Notes: generated by a model from the sequence alone, not told the origin. 64,000 bases of DNA from Hymenobacter sp. PAMC 26628 (GCF_001562275.1 NZ_CP014304.1:4340001-4404000), one strand, 5' to 3'. Positions 9,008 to 19,028 are shown, counted from the first letter of the stretch. Program-made: numbers and translations.

Positions 9008-9556
9008 ATGAAATCCACCCTTTTACTCTGCTTCCTGGGCCTCTTTTTAATGGCGGCGCGGCCCGCGTCTGAAATTGAGCTGGTGAAAAAACACGTGCTC
9101 AGCGAGCGGGTGGAGATTCTCATCCCCAAGGGCTTCGAGGTGATGAGCGAGCAGCAAATGGACTTTAACTACGCCAAGGCGCAGAGCCGCCCCAGCGTCA
9201 TCTTCACCAACAACAACCTGGTGAGCCTGGCCTTTAACTATTCCGACAACGAATCGGACCAGGACATGGTGGACATGTACGCCGCCACGTTTGCCAAAAC
9301 CTACCACAAGCAGTACAAAGACGCCACTTGGTTCGGCGACGGCGTGAAGAACATCAACAACCACAAGGTGGGCTACCTCGAGTTCATGAAGCCCGAGATG
9401 GGCCACCAGGTTTACACGCTGGTGTTTTTCACCGACGTGCAGGGCAAGCTCATGATTTGCACCTTCAACTGCGCCGACCGCCAGAAGACCGAGTGGGAGC
9501 CGGTGGCCAAGCAAATCATGCTCTCGGTAAAAGCCAACAGCGAAGCCGGAAAATAA
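9008..9556 (+). CDS. Secreted protein of unknown function
   Basis: This 182-aa protein starts MKSTLLLCFLGLFLMAARPA, a short signal peptide; no lipobox Cys is present. The mature part is a single domain of about 160 residues with the stretches VEILIPKGFEVMSEQQMDF, DNESDQDMVDMYAATFAK and KMMICTF-like KLMICTFNCADRQ. The layout (a mild beta-rich fold with a conserved exposed helix) recalls small periplasmic lipoprotein-like domains that monitor or bind something, but I do not recognise the family. It is monocistronic, preceded by an AT-rich region and ended by a strong terminator shared with the VanZ-like gene. The start at 9008 is preferred to an upstream in-frame ATG because it gives the signal peptide. 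Confidence 0.75.
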   Translation: MKSTLLLCFLGLFLMAARPASEIELVKKHVLSERVEILIPKGFEVMSEQQMDFNYAKAQSRPSVIFTNNNLVSLAFNYSDNESDQDMVDMYAATFAKTYHKQYKDATWFGDGVKNINNHKVGYLEFMKPEMGHQVYTLVFFTDVQGKLMICTFNCADRQKTEWEPVAKQIMLSVKANSEAGK

Positions 9557-9577
9557 CCCGCTCGCCTTCGCGCCAAA

Positions 9578-9618
9578 CGCAAAAAGCCCCTCTGCCGGTA
9601 GCAGAGGGGCTTTTTGCG
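9578..9618. terminator. Bidirectional intrinsic terminator
   Basis: CGCAAAAAGCCCCTCTGC and GCAGAGGGGCTTTTTGCG form a perfect 18-bp stem around a 5-base loop, with A and T tracts on both sides. It sits between two convergent genes and serves both. Confidence 0.9.
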
Positions 9619-9634
9619 TTATTACTTGAACCGG

Positions 9635-10051
9635 CTATACCCAGGCGGCGACCGGGCGGCGGCGGGCCAGGAAAACGGCCAGCACCAGGGCCAGTAGGGC
9701 CCCAATGCCGTCGCTGAGCAGGTCCGACCACTCGGCGTGGCGACCTTGGGCCATGACGTATTGCAGCACCTCGATGAGGGCCCCGAAGGCGATGCAGCCG
9801 GCCAACACCACCGCTGTGGCTTGCTGGGCCAGCACCGGCCAGCGGCGCTGCCGCCGCAGCGAAAACCAGCTGAGGGCAGCCAGCACCCCAAACACGGCTG
9901 CGTGGGCGGCCGTATCGAAGGAAAGCAGCTCCCAGGCCGGCGTGACGGGCATGTCGCGGGCCGGCGTGAGGGTGAGCAGGAGCATGAACGCGGCCCACAG
10001 CAGGGGCAGCGCGGCGTAGGGCCGGCGGGCCGGGGGCAGCAAGGTTGGCAT
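9635..10051 (-). CDS. VanZ-like family membrane protein
   Basis: This 138-aa protein has about four hydrophobic segments and the VanZ-like signature: LSFDTAAHAAVFGVLAAL, then a conserved Glu in GALIEVLQYVMAQGRHAEW followed by SDLLSDGIGALLA. The founding VanZ gives low-level teicoplanin resistance; the role of the widespread chromosomal members is not established. The start at 10051 lies 19 bases after gcvH, suggesting one transcript; a GTG start further upstream would overlap gcvH. The sprA-gcvH-vanZ neighbourhood recurs in Bacteroidota genomes, which supports the call. Confidence 0.8.
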   Translation of the reverse strand: MPTLLPPARRPYAALPLLWAAFMLLLTLTPARDMPVTPAWELLSFDTAAHAAVFGVLAALSWFSLRRQRRWPVLAQQATAVVLAGCIAFGALIEVLQYVMAQGRHAEWSDLLSDGIGALLALVLAVFLARRRPVAAWV

Positions 10052-10070
10052 AGGCAGCGGGGCCGGGGCC

Positions 10071-10451
10071 CTAGGCACCCACCAGTTCGCCGTAGGCCTC
10101 GGCGCTCAGCAGGCCTTCGAGCTCGGCGGGGTTGGCAATGGCAATCTTCACCATCCAGCCGTCGCCGTAAGGGTCCGAGTTCACGGTTTCGGGGGCGTCG
10201 GCCAGCTTGGAGTTCACCTCCAGCACGGTGCCGGTGATGGGGCTGAACAGGTCGGACACCGTTTTCACGGCTTCCACGGTGCCGAACACGTCGTGCTGGG
10301 CCACTTCTTTGTCAACGGTGTCGATGTCGACGTACACAATGTCGCCCAGCTCGCGCTGCGCGTGGTCGGTGATGCCAACGACGGCCACGTCGCCTTCCAC
10401 GCGAATCCATTCGTGGTCTTTGGTGTAGTGCAGGGTGGTGGGCAGGGTCAT
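10071..10451 (-). CDS. gcvH: Glycine cleavage system H protein
   Basis: This 126-aa lipoyl carrier shuttles the aminomethyl group between the P, T and L proteins of glycine decarboxylase in the cytoplasm. The start at 10451 gives MTLPTTLHYTKDHEWIRVEG, a canonical H-protein N-terminus. ITDHAQRELGDIVYVDI follows, then the lipoylation site in TVEAVKTVSDLFSPITG (Lys in EAVK), and the end NPAELEGLLSAEAYGELVG. The length is normal. The genes for the other subunits are not in the window; in this phylum gcvH commonly sits beside sprA. A perfect TAnnTTTG element lies 58 bases upstream of the start. Confidence 0.97.
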   Translation of the reverse strand: MTLPTTLHYTKDHEWIRVEGDVAVVGITDHAQRELGDIVYVDIDTVDKEVAQHDVFGTVEAVKTVSDLFSPITGTVLEVNSKLADAPETVNSDPYGDGWMVKIAIANPAELEGLLSAEAYGELVGA

Positions 10452-10509
10452 GCGGTGAGGGAGTGAAGGGGCGAATGAGTAAGTGGGCCAGCCAAGGCTT
10501 ATCAGGGGC

Positions 10510-10517
10510 CAAAAGTA
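10510..10517 (-). promoter_or_regulatory. Bacteroidota -7 element upstream of gcvH
   Basis: On the minus strand this reads TACTTTTG, an exact TAnnTTTG. It lies 58 bases before the gcvH ATG, in the 144-base gap after sprA. I see no good TTTG at the -33 distance. Confidence 0.45.
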
Positions 10518-10595
10518 GGCAAGCCAGCGCAGTCCGACGCATTCGGGGCCCGGCATTGGGGCCCCGCGCCCTCATTCGCTCGTTCGCCCCGGCGC

Positions 10596-13500
10596 TTACT
10601 GCGTCAGGCTGTAGCGCAGCAGCAGGCCGCCTTCGGTGGTGGCGTTGCGGAAGGCATTGCTGACACGGGGCGTGGTGATGGTTTGGGTGTAGTAAAACTG
10701 GAGGTTGAGGCGGGTATTGAGCAGGTAATCGACGGTGGGGCGCAGCTGGAACGTGCGCGAGCCGTTCACGATCTGGCTGCTGGGCGTGCCCACGCTGGCG
10801 GGGTTGAGCAGGGTGGCGGCGGCGGGGTCTACTGTGTTCACGATGCTGCGCTGCACGGTGGTGTTGTCGTTGATGCTCAGGTCGAGCTTCACGTTTAGCG
10901 TATTTTTCAGTACCCGCTGCTCGCCCCCCACTCGGAAGGGCAGCTTCAGGCCATTCGTAACGTAGCCGAAGCCGATAACCAAGGCCGTGGTGTGCAGCTC
11001 CGTCACCTGGGCGTTGGTGGTATTCAGGCTCAGCAGGCGGTCGGTGCGGTACTCCATACGGCCGGTTACCTTATTCAGGGTCTGGAAATTCACCCCAATC
11101 AGCGGGGCCAGGTGCTCCACGATGCTCACCTGCCCGATGACGTAGTACGGGATGTACTGGCCGGTGGCGCTGGCACGGGTGGCGTAGTCCAGGTCGTTGT
11201 TATTATAGAGCGTGGACGACGTGTAGGAACCCACGTTGTAGCTCGAGTTGTAGGCGTGGTTGAGGGTGAAGGAGGCGAAGTAGTTGCGGAAAAATGGCAG
11301 TTGCGAGAGGCCATTGTAGCCGATGTTCCAGTTGGGCAGAGGCAACTGGTCGAAGAGGTTGAATTTCTTGGCCTGGTAGCCGTCCGACGACCGGCCGTGA
11401 TAGGCGTCAAGGAAGGCCGGGATGAGCACGTCCTGCGAGTTGTAGCTGTAGGCCCCCAGCGGCGTGTTCAGGCCCGTGTTCTGCGCATCCGCCGCCGCTT
11501 GCAGCCGGCTCTGGATGAAGCCCCGGTTGGTCACGAATCGCGCGAAGGCCTTCGACACTTCCCCGTTGGCGCTCAGGTCGTTAAACAGCGTGTTGATGGT
11601 GATGGTGCTGGTGCTGAACGAGCCCGACGTGAGGGCCTGGGCTATCTTCGGATCCAGAATCTTGTTGCCCGTTGCCGGGTCGCGGGCGGCCAGCAGGGTC
11701 AGCGTGTCGAGCTGGTTGCGGTAGTAGGCCTCCTTGTTTTCCACCTTCTGCCGGCGCGCATCCAACTGAATGAGGAAGTCGCGGAACGGCTCCAGGGTGG
11801 TGCGCAGGGTCAGGTTTTCGGTCAGCAGGCTGCTAAACGGGGTGTTCAGGAACTCGCTGCTGCCCGTGTACCAGCCGTTGCGGTTGGCGTACTCGTAGAG
11901 GTCGCGCAGGTCGTATTGCTTGCCGATGACGAACGGAATGCCGGGCGCAATGATGCCGGGGCCCCGCAGGTGGCTCAGACCGAAGGCCGTGGTACCGGGC
12001 AGGTAGCCGGGCAGCAGCGTGCCGCTGGAGCGGGCGTAGGTGAAGTTGAGCGAGCGGGCCGTCATCAGCGAGCGCAGCACGGCCTTTACAGCCTTCACCA
12101 GCACCGGGGTAGTGTCGCGGGGCGCGGCGGCGTCGGGCTTGGGTCGGGTGCCGGCGGCCCCCGGGGCCCCGGGGGCGGGCGGGGCGGGGCGCGGGGGCGG
12201 CGGCGGGGCGTTGTTGATGATGTTCAGGAACTTCACCTTGTTGTAGAGCTTCACCAGATCGATGCGGCCGTTGGCACTGGTTTCGGCATTGTTCTGGATG
12301 GTGTTGCCCAGGGCCAGCGGCACGGTCATGGTGTCCTTGGCGATGTCGCCGGTAGGCACCGGGTACACGGGCGAGCGGAGGGCCGTAGAGGCCGCCTGCC
12401 AGGTGTAGTTGGCTGCGTAGCGCACGTCGGCGCTCAGCCAGTCGGTGAGCGGAAACTTGTCGAGCGGCAGGCGGTAGGTGGCTGATACTTTTTGGAAGAA
12501 GTTGGTGGTGCGGCCCCCGGCCAGCAGGTTCTGGCGGATGAGCGTGCGGTTGCTGATGGCCTCCTGGCTGGTGCCGATGGCGCGGCCCACGCCCTCGTCA
12601 ATCACGCCGCGGTTGGTGGCGGTGTAGTCGATGGTCAGGGCCTTGGTCAGGGCCCAGCTCAGGTCGTAGATGCGGTTGATGTAGAACGACTTCTGGTACA
12701 CGCCCGGAATACCAAACGTGCTGGGCACCTCGCCGGGGTTCACCACGCGCTGCAAAAACCGCTCGTTGTAGCGCCGGTCCAGGTCGATGCGGAAGGCAAA
12801 GCGCGAGGGCAGCGGCGTGAAGTTCACCTGCTGCAAAAACTTCAGGTACGGGTTGTTCAGGGCCTTCACCTGGGCGAAGGGCGTATAGTTTTTGGGCGTG
12901 GTTTGGAAGGTGTAGGCCGCCGCCGCCTGAAACGAGCGGGTGTAGTCGCTGGAGGTGCGCACGTCGGAGTGCTGGCGCTCGGCAATGGAGTAGCTCAGAG
13001 CAATGTTCTCAATGTCCCAGGGCTTGGGCTGGCGCGGCAGCGCGGCGGGCCCCCCGCCCACGGGCGGCGCGGCCACCACCCGCTCCTTGCGCACGTTCAG
13101 CAGCGAGAGGCTGCGGGTGGTGGTCATGTCAATCACCTTCTTGCTGTACTCGGCGCGGGCGTTGGCATCGGTAAATTTCTCCAGGCTCTGGCGCAGCTTG
13201 GTGTCGGGGTCGAGGGGGTCGTACTCGGGGGCCCGGCGCTCGGCGCCCACTTGCAGCAGCACCGGCACGCGCAGGTTCAGCTGGGCAGGCAGGAGTTTGT
13301 CGGCGGCCACCACGGCGTTCAGGTCGCCGCGCAGCACGTCGTCGAGCGAGCGTTGCTGCACCTTGTCCTGCAAACCGCCGAAGCCGATGCTGGTGAAGCT
13401 GCCGGTGGCCGTCACGGTGGCCAAGTCGGCCAGCTTTACGTTCAGGCGGGCGTTGGCGGCGTAGCCGGCCTGCTGCTCGAAGTCGTACACCCGCAGCTCG

Positions 13501-16500
13501 TCGGCCCACATGTTTACACTCTTGGCGCCCACGTCGGCCGAGGTCGGGTTCAGGATGCCAATCATACAGCCCTGCACGGCCGAAAAGTCGGGGTTGCCCA
13601 CCACCGTCACGGTGGCCCCGCTGGGCAGCGTCACGGTGAAAGGCACCAAGTAGTTCACCGGCACTTGCTTGTTGCGCAGCGACTTGGCGTCGATGAAATC
13701 CTGAAACGCCACGTCAATGTTGTTCGCCTCGGGCCATACCTGGGCCTGGGCGGTTTGGCCAGACCGGGTGAATACCAGCGGTACCGAGTACTCGTAGTAG
13801 TTTTGGGTATAGTCGGTGCCGATGCGCACGAAGCCGCGCACGTCACCGTCTTTAATGTTGGGGTCGTCGGCGTCGGCGTGCAGGTACATGCGCAGGCGCT
13901 TGTAGCGCAGCATGTTCACAGTCAGGTTTTTGTAAGCTGCCTTGGCGTAGCCGTCGCTGAGGCCCGTTACCGACAGGCGCAGGCTCTGCTCGTTCTGCAC
14001 CCGCGCTACGGCCGAGCTGCCGTACTCGGTGTCGCGGATGATGTTGGGCGGCGTCACGTACGGAATGGCGCCGGGCGTGGCCGACTGCCCGTTCTCCTCG
14101 ATGCTCACGGTGGAGATGCTGAAGGCCCGCGCGTCGGTGGTGATGTTGACGGGCAAGTTGCTCTGGGCCTGCGCAATGGGGTAGTTGTAGCGGCGCCACT
14201 GGTTGGCCACGAACTGCGGCTGTACCAGGCGCAGCACCACCGGCTGCTGCCAGCCGGTCATGTACATGCGGATGAAGCGGATGGACTTGTAGCCGAAGTC
14301 CGTGGTGCTGGTCGCACCGTTCACCACGATGCGCTGGCTGGGGTCGCGGATGGGGATGCGGAACTGGTACCACGTCACCGACTCGCCGCTGCTGCCCGTA
14401 ATGGGCGGCGTAGTTACCTTGTCAATGATGTAGTTCTGGCCCACGTTCAGGGCGTTGGTGCTGGCGTTGGGCCCCAGCGGAATGCTGTACTCGTGGTACT
14501 GCTCCACGTCCTGAATCACGTTGTCGCGGTTCAGGTCTTCCTTGTCGGGGTAGGCCGTGGACGTGGCCTGGCTGCCCTCGGGCGAGTTGCCCTCGTAGCC
14601 GTTGTAGTTCTTGTAGCGCCCCAGGATTTTGACGTTGTTGTCGGTGTAAAACCCGTCGAGATGGTAGCGGAAGTCGTCAGCTGCCGGGTCGGCAAACGAG
14701 CTGTAGACGCCCGAAATGTTGCTGTTTGCCTGCGCCACGAAGGCCTGCTCGGCCACGTCGTTCAGCCCGTCGAGGCCCACGTCCTGCACGGCCCGGGCCC
14801 CCGGCGCGGCCGAAAACGCGTCGGTCAGGAACTGCTGCCGGCTCACCCGTCCCCAAATGGTGCGGCGCGCGAGGCCGGTGGTATCCGTCTGATCGGGCGT
14901 GGGCAGGCCGTTCTCAAACTCGTGCTGGTTGCTGTCGCGCAGCAAGTCCTCGCTCACATTGCCGAGGTTGATGATCAGCTTGCCGCCGGTGGTGTTGTTA
15001 GTGGGCGGGTTATTGGAGTCGTTTACTTGGCCATTGGTACCGGGCAGAAACGGGTCCAGCATCCAGAACTCCAGGTACTCGATGTTGGCGTTGTCGAAGT
15101 CGGTGTCGAACGTGATGGCCCGCGAAATGCCACCGAAGCGGTTTTCGGGTAGGTTGACGCCGGTGTTGTTGGCGAAGTGCTGGCCGTCGGCGGCGATGTT
15201 GGGCGTGTAGTTGTAGGGGCCCCGCTCGCCGGGGAAGTAGGCCATGTCGAAAGTGTACTCGTAGCCGTTGCCGGTGGCGCCCAGGTCCTTGTTCGGGAAC
15301 ACCTCGTTGCGCGGAATGCCGCGGGTGTAGTGGTTGCTCAGCGTTGCGTCGCCGGTGCCGATGTTGGCCGGCACGCTGGGGCCCCCGGTGTAGTAGGTCT
15401 GGTCCACGGTGTACCAGGCCAGCTTGGCGCGCTGGTAGTTCACGCCCAGGCCGGTGGCCATTGAAATGGTGGACGGCGTGGTGGCCAGGCGCCAGGCCGG
15501 AATAGCCGTGAGGCCCCCCAGGGTGTAGGGCGTGCGGGCATTTTCGAAGTCGTCGACGTAGCTGGTGCCGTTCTCGCCGCTGCCCAGCTGCGACTTGCCC
15601 GCCAGCAGCTTGGCAAACTCGCCGCTGAAGGCAAACGTCGAAATCTCCTTGGTCGAATAAAACGGCAGCCGGTCGAGCAGCTTGGTCAGCACCCGGCTGT
15701 CCTTGCGGATGCTGCCGTCGAGGCCCACGATGCTGTTGTTGGCCGGCTCGTCGCCGATGTTCACGCGGTTGATGCCGGGGGCCTGGTTTTCCAGCAAGTA
15801 CAGGGCCGTGCCGCCCAGCGTCACGTCCTTGTTCATCTTGTAGTCGAAGCGCGTGCCCAGCAGGCGCCGCGGCTGCACCTGCACCAGGGCATTTTTCTCG
15901 AAGGTGATGCGCAGCTCGTTGGCCGAGGCCAGGTACGACGGGTTCAGGATTTTCACCTTTGCCTGGTCGTAAAACACCTGGTAGTCGGTGCCTTCCGTGA
16001 GCAGCGTCGAGCCCGAAAACACCTTCACCGAGCCCTGCGCCACCCCGATGCCCGGCAGGCTAATTTCGTCGGTGGTGGTGCCCTGGTAGCGGCCGCGCAG
16101 GTAGAATTTGTCCTTTTCCTGGCGCTGCTGGGCGTCGCTCTGGGTTTGGGTGTACAGCTCGGTGTACACGTATTTCCGAAGCAGCGCCTGTTCGTTGGCC
16201 GCGTTCGCACCCGGTGTTACGCCGGTGGTGTCGAACTGCGCCCGCAGGTAGTCGCCGAAGGGCTGCACGTTGGGGAAAATGATGCGGCCCAACTCGGGAT
16301 TGACCGTGACGCCCGGGAAAAAGTCGAAGTTGCCGTCGGGGTTGCGGTCGTTGTTGGGGTTCACCCGGTCCAGGCCCAGCACCTGAATCAGGGGGATGTT
16401 CTGAATCTTGGCCCCTTCCTTGAGCGAAATAAGGTCAACGCCCGTAATGTCGTCTTTGTAAATAAGTTGGAGCTGGAAGTTGTCGCGGTTGAGCTGCGTG

Positions 16501-18206
16501 GTATTCAGCGAATACACGTTTTTCATCATCAGGTCCCAGGTCGGCGTGTTGCGCGTGGGGGGCCCCGGGGGCACCAGCGGGTCGGGCCGGGCCGTGGGCA
16601 GCGTGCCAATGCCGGGGTTGGTGGCGCGCAGCAGCTTGAGGTAAATCACCTGGTCGGCGCTCACCGTGCCGTAGTCCTGCACGGTTTCGCCCACCTTGTA
16701 GGTGCGCCCGTTGTAGATGTAGGAGTAGCTCACGCCCAGAGCCTGGTCGGGCAGCAGGGTGGTGTTCAGCGACACGTAGCCCAGCTCGGCGTTGAAAGTG
16801 TACTCGTTGGGGTCGAGCTTGCGGGCGCGCACCCGCTCGTAGTCGAGATTTTTCAGCAGGCCCAGGCCGGCCAGGTACGAATCGGCCGTGAGGTCGTTGC
16901 GGGCCTGGGCCCCGCCGTTCACCAGGGTGGCGTACTCGCGGTTGGCCTTGTTTTCGGCCGGGGTGCGCACCGTGGCGTTGCGGCTGGCGTCGAGGAATTG
17001 CTGGCGGTAGAAGCGCAGCGGCTCGGCGATGTCCATCAGGGCCACCACGTTGCGCAGGCTGGCGGTGGTGCGGTTGTCGTTGGTCACGTACACCTCCAGC
17101 TGCGTCACCTGCACGCCGCTCTGGATGGTGGGCAGGTTGCGCAGGGCCTGGTCGTAGCGCTCGCGGAAGTAGTGCGACAGGAAGAAGTGCTTGTCCTTCT
17201 CGTACTGGCTGGCCTTCAGCTCAAACTGCCGGCTCTGGGCCCCGTTTTGCACCCGCACCTCGTCGGCGGTGCCGCGCACGGTGGCGGCCACGGCCGTCAC
17301 GCCCAGCCGCCCGAATTGCATTTGGGCCTTGGCCCCGAACAGGTTTTGGCCGCCCTGCACCAGCGAGTTACCCAGCGGCAGGCTCACGTTGCCCAGGTCC
17401 AGCTTGCGGATGATGTCCGTTTCCTGCCCCGAATAGTCGAACTTCATCTGGTTGTCGAAGTCGAACGAGGCCTTGGTGTCGTAGTTGAACGCCAGCTTGA
17501 GCTTGGTCCCGACCTGCCCGGTCAGGTTAATGTTCATGCTCTGGTCGAAGATGAAGTCGCCCACCCGCTGCTGGCGCAGGGTCAGGGCCGGGTTTTCGTT
17601 CACGTTGAACTTCGCCCCCGCCTTGATGCTGACCGCGCCCGCCGGCCGGATGTCGACGTAGCGCCCGCCAAAAATCCGGTCGCCCACGGGCCCCAGGTCA
17701 ATTTTGGGAATCAGGCGCTGGGCCTGCGGCGTGCCCGCCGCCACGGCCGGCCCCGTAATGCCGCCCCGGGCCCGCTCGCGGTAGTAGTTGCGGATGGCCT
17801 GGCGCTGCTGAAACTGCTCGTACTCTTTGTACGTAAGCCGGCTCGGGTCGCGGTAGTCGATGTTTTCGCCCACCTTTTCCTGCACGTCGAAGTTGCGCAG
17901 GCTGTCGTCCACGGCCACGTTCAGCTTCACGTTGGGCGGCAGGGGCAGCACCAGTGGCGACTCACGCCGCGGCTGGCCCATGGGGCTTCCCGGCCGGTCG
18001 CGCGCACCCACCCGCGGCCGGCGGCTGGGTTTGTACACCGTGTCGGCCGGCGCGTAGCGCGCGGCGTCGACCACAGCCAAGGCGCTGGGTGCCAGGGGCC
18101 ACATGCGGGCAGGGCGCCTGGCCAGCGGGCTGGCCTGGGCCCACCATGCCAGCAACGACGCCACCAATACCACCGACGGAGAGAGTAATTTACGACCGGA
18201 TTTCAA
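10596..18206 (-). CDS. sprA: Type IX secretion system outer-membrane translocon SprA (Sov)
   Basis: This is a giant beta-barrel protein, about 2536 aa from the start I prefer, matching SprA/Sov in size. SprA is the pore through which T9SS cargo crosses the outer membrane and is needed for gliding in Flavobacterium. N-terminal landmarks are RNFDVQEKVGENIDYRDPS, RIFGGRYVDIRPAGAVSIKA and LTGQVGTKLKLAFNYDTKAS; the protein ends YSLTQ. A Pro/Ala-rich insert (about bases 12140-12215) interrupts the C-terminal third. The start is uncertain. TTG at 18206 gives a basic then hydrophobic signal peptide (KSGRKLLSPSVVLVASLLAW). The open frame goes up to 18257, and an ATG at 18104 would lose the signal. Flanking ruvA and gcvH match the order seen in other Bacteroidota. 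Two likely cargo proteins are encoded at 0-2.6 and 28.1-30.2 kb. Confidence 0.93.
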   Translation of the reverse strand: MKSGRKLLSPSVVLVASLLAWWAQASPLARRPARMWPLAPSALAVVDAARYAPADTVYKPSRRPRVGARDRPGSPMGQPRRESPLVLPLPPNVKLNVAVDDSLRNFDVQEKVGENIDYRDPSRLTYKEYEQFQQRQAIRNYYRERARGGITGPAVAAGTPQAQRLIPKIDLGPVGDRIFGGRYVDIRPAGAVSIKAGAKFNVNENPALTLRQQRVGDFIFDQSMNINLTGQVGTKLKLAFNYDTKASFDFDNQMKFDYSGQETDIIRKLDLGNVSLPLGNSLVQGGQNLFGAKAQMQFGRLGVTAVAATVRGTADEVRVQNGAQSRQFELKASQYEKDKHFFLSHYFRERYDQALRNLPTIQSGVQVTQLEVYVTNDNRTTASLRNVVALMDIAEPLRFYRQQFLDASRNATVRTPAENKANREYATLVNGGAQARNDLTADSYLAGLGLLKNLDYERVRARKLDPNEYTFNAELGYVSLNTTLLPDQALGVSYSYIYNGRTYKVGETVQDYGTVSADQVIYLKLLRATNPGIGTLPTARPDPLVPPGPPTRNTPTWDLMMKNVYSLNTTQLNRDNFQLQLIYKDDITGVDLISLKEGAKIQNIPLIQVLGLDRVNPNNDRNPDGNFDFFPGVTVNPELGRIIFPNVQPFGDYLRAQFDTTGVTPGANAANEQALLRKYVYTELYTQTQSDAQQRQEKDKFYLRGRYQGTTTDEISLPGIGVAQGSVKVFSGSTLLTEGTDYQVFYDQAKVKILNPSYLASANELRITFEKNALVQVQPRRLLGTRFDYKMNKDVTLGGTALYLLENQAPGINRVNIGDEPANNSIVGLDGSIRKDSRVLTKLLDRLPFYSTKEISTFAFSGEFAKLLAGKSQLGSGENGTSYVDDFENARTPYTLGGLTAIPAWRLATTPSTISMATGLGVNYQRAKLAWYTVDQTYYTGGPSVPANIGTGDATLSNHYTRGIPRNEVFPNKDLGATGNGYEYTFDMAYFPGERGPYNYTPNIAADGQHFANNTGVNLPENRFGGISRAITFDTDFDNANIEYLEFWMLDPFLPGTNGQVNDSNNPPTNNTTGGKLIINLGNVSEDLLRDSNQHEFENGLPTPDQTDTTGLARRTIWGRVSRQQFLTDAFSAAPGARAVQDVGLDGLNDVAEQAFVAQANSNISGVYSSFADPAADDFRYHLDGFYTDNNVKILGRYKNYNGYEGNSPEGSQATSTAYPDKEDLNRDNVIQDVEQYHEYSIPLGPNASTNALNVGQNYIIDKVTTPPITGSSGESVTWYQFRIPIRDPSQRIVVNGATSTTDFGYKSIRFIRMYMTGWQQPVVLRLVQPQFVANQWRRYNYPIAQAQSNLPVNITTDARAFSISTVSIEENGQSATPGAIPYVTPPNIIRDTEYGSSAVARVQNEQSLRLSVTGLSDGYAKAAYKNLTVNMLRYKRLRMYLHADADDPNIKDGDVRGFVRIGTDYTQNYYEYSVPLVFTRSGQTAQAQVWPEANNIDVAFQDFIDAKSLRNKQVPVNYLVPFTVTLPSGATVTVVGNPDFSAVQGCMIGILNPTSADVGAKSVNMWADELRVYDFEQQAGYAANARLNVKLADLATVTATGSFTSIGFGGLQDKVQQRSLDDVLRGDLNAVVAADKLLPAQLNLRVPVLLQVGAERRAPEYDPLDPDTKLRQSLEKFTDANARAEYSKKVIDMTTTRSLSLLNVRKERVVAAPPVGGGPAALPRQPKPWDIENIALSYSIAERQHSDVRTSSDYTRSFQAAAAYTFQTTPKNYTPFAQVKALNNPYLKFLQQVNFTPLPSRFAFRIDLDRRYNERFLQRVVNPGEVPSTFGIPGVYQKSFYINRIYDLSWALTKALTIDYTATNRGVIDEGVGRAIGTSQEAISNRTLIRQNLLAGGRTTNFFQKVSATYRLPLDKFPLTDWLSADVRYAANYTWQAASTALRSPVYPVPTGDIAKDTMTVPLALGNTIQNNAETSANGRIDLVKLYNKVKFLNIINNAPPPPPRPAPPAPGAPGAAGTRPKPDAAAPRDTTPVLVKAVKAVLRSLMTARSLNFTYARSSGTLLPGYLPGTTAFGLSHLRGPGIIAPGIPFVIGKQYDLRDLYEYANRNGWYTGSSEFLNTPFSSLLTENLTLRTTLEPFRDFLIQLDARRQKVENKEAYYRNQLDTLTLLAARDPATGNKILDPKIAQALTSGSFSTSTITINTLFNDLSANGEVSKAFARFVTNRGFIQSRLQAAADAQNTGLNTPLGAYSYNSQDVLIPAFLDAYHGRSSDGYQAKKFNLFDQLPLPNWNIGYNGLSQLPFFRNYFASFTLNHAYNSSYNVGSYTSSTLYNNNDLDYATRASATGQYIPYYVIGQVSIVEHLAPLIGVNFQTLNKVTGRMEYRTDRLLSLNTTNAQVTELHTTALVIGFGYVTNGLKLPFRVGGEQRVLKNTLNVKLDLSINDNTTVQRSIVNTVDPAAATLLNPASVGTPSSQIVNGSRTFQLRPTVDYLLNTRLNLQFYYTQTITTPRVSNAFRNATTEGGLLLRYSLTQ

Positions 18207-18365
18207 GCAGAATAAAGGTTGGGCAGCGGCCGCGCGCCGGGGGCCCGGGCCCGCCAAAACGGTTCCCGCACCCCGCAGCGCGCACTAGAGTAATTATCCA
18301 ACGAGCACCTCGCCGGCCAAAAGGGTTGCCTTGGCGGGGCCCCGCCAAATACTTCCCGCCAAGGC

Positions 18366-18971
18366 CTAGTGCGACTTCAAAGCAAACTTAATCATTTCCT
18401 CCACCGTTAGACCGGGGCCGTGCTTTTGGGCGATTTGGTCCAGGTTCTTTTCGGCGGCGGCGCGGGCGAAGCCCAACGTTACCAATGCCTGCAACGCTTC
18501 GGCGCGCTGGGTATTGTGCTGGCGGGCCAGCGGCACAGTGTCCACGCCGGCCTTGGCCAGCAGCTCGTCTTTGCGCAATTTATCTTTTAGCTCCAGGATG
18601 ACGCGCTGGGCCGTTTTGGGCCCCACACCCTTGATGCTCTGGATGGCGCGCACGTTTTCGTGCACGATGGCCTCGCGGATTTCACCCACGCTCATGCTGC
18701 TTACCATCACGATGCCCGTGCCCGGCCCGATGCCTGACACCGAAATCAGGAGCATAAACAGCGCCTTTTCGGCCGGATCGAGGAAGCCGTACAGCGTTTG
18801 GCCGTCTTCCTTGATGTGCTGGTAGGTATAGATTTTGGCCGGGGCCCCTTCGGCCGGCAGCTTCGAAAACGTGGCCAGCGAAATCCGGACTTCGTAGCCC
18901 ACGCCGCCCAGGTCCATGATGGCCTGCGTGGCGTCTTTGTAGGCCAGCTTGCCGTCGAGGTAAGCAATCAT
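18366..18971 (-). CDS. ruvA: Holliday junction branch migration protein RuvA
   Basis: This 201-aa protein binds four-way DNA junctions as a tetramer and loads the RuvB motor during recombination repair. The N-terminal OB domain starts MIAYLDGKLAYKDATQAIMD. The two helix-hairpin-helix motifs are SGIGPGTGIVMVSSM and KGVGPKTAQRVILELKDKL (residues about 80-130). The C-terminal RuvB-binding domain includes EALQALVTLGFARAAAEKNL. Length is normal. A perfect TAnnTTTG element sits about 50 bases upstream. It precedes sprA by 159 bases; ruvB is not in the window. Confidence 0.97.
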   Translation of the reverse strand: MIAYLDGKLAYKDATQAIMDLGGVGYEVRISLATFSKLPAEGAPAKIYTYQHIKEDGQTLYGFLDPAEKALFMLLISVSGIGPGTGIVMVSSMSVGEIREAIVHENVRAIQSIKGVGPKTAQRVILELKDKLRKDELLAKAGVDTVPLARQHNTQRAEALQALVTLGFARAAAEKNLDQIAQKHGPGLTVEEMIKFALKSH

Positions 18972-19020
18972 AAAAACCGTAATTTGGAAAGGAAGGCCCC
19001 GCGAGGGGTTTTTTACTGTC

Positions 19021-19028
19021 CAAATTTA
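19021..19028 (-). promoter_or_regulatory. Bacteroidota -7 element upstream of ruvA
   Basis: The minus strand reads TAAATTTG, an exact TAnnTTTG, about 50 bases before the ruvA ATG in an AT-rich patch. The -33 box is not clear. Confidence 0.45.

Noticed and set aside
18994..19010. Terminator in the ruvA leader (CCCC-GCGA-GGGG with a T run on the plus strand)
   Set aside because: The stem is only 4 bp, and the T run is on the strand opposite to ruvA.
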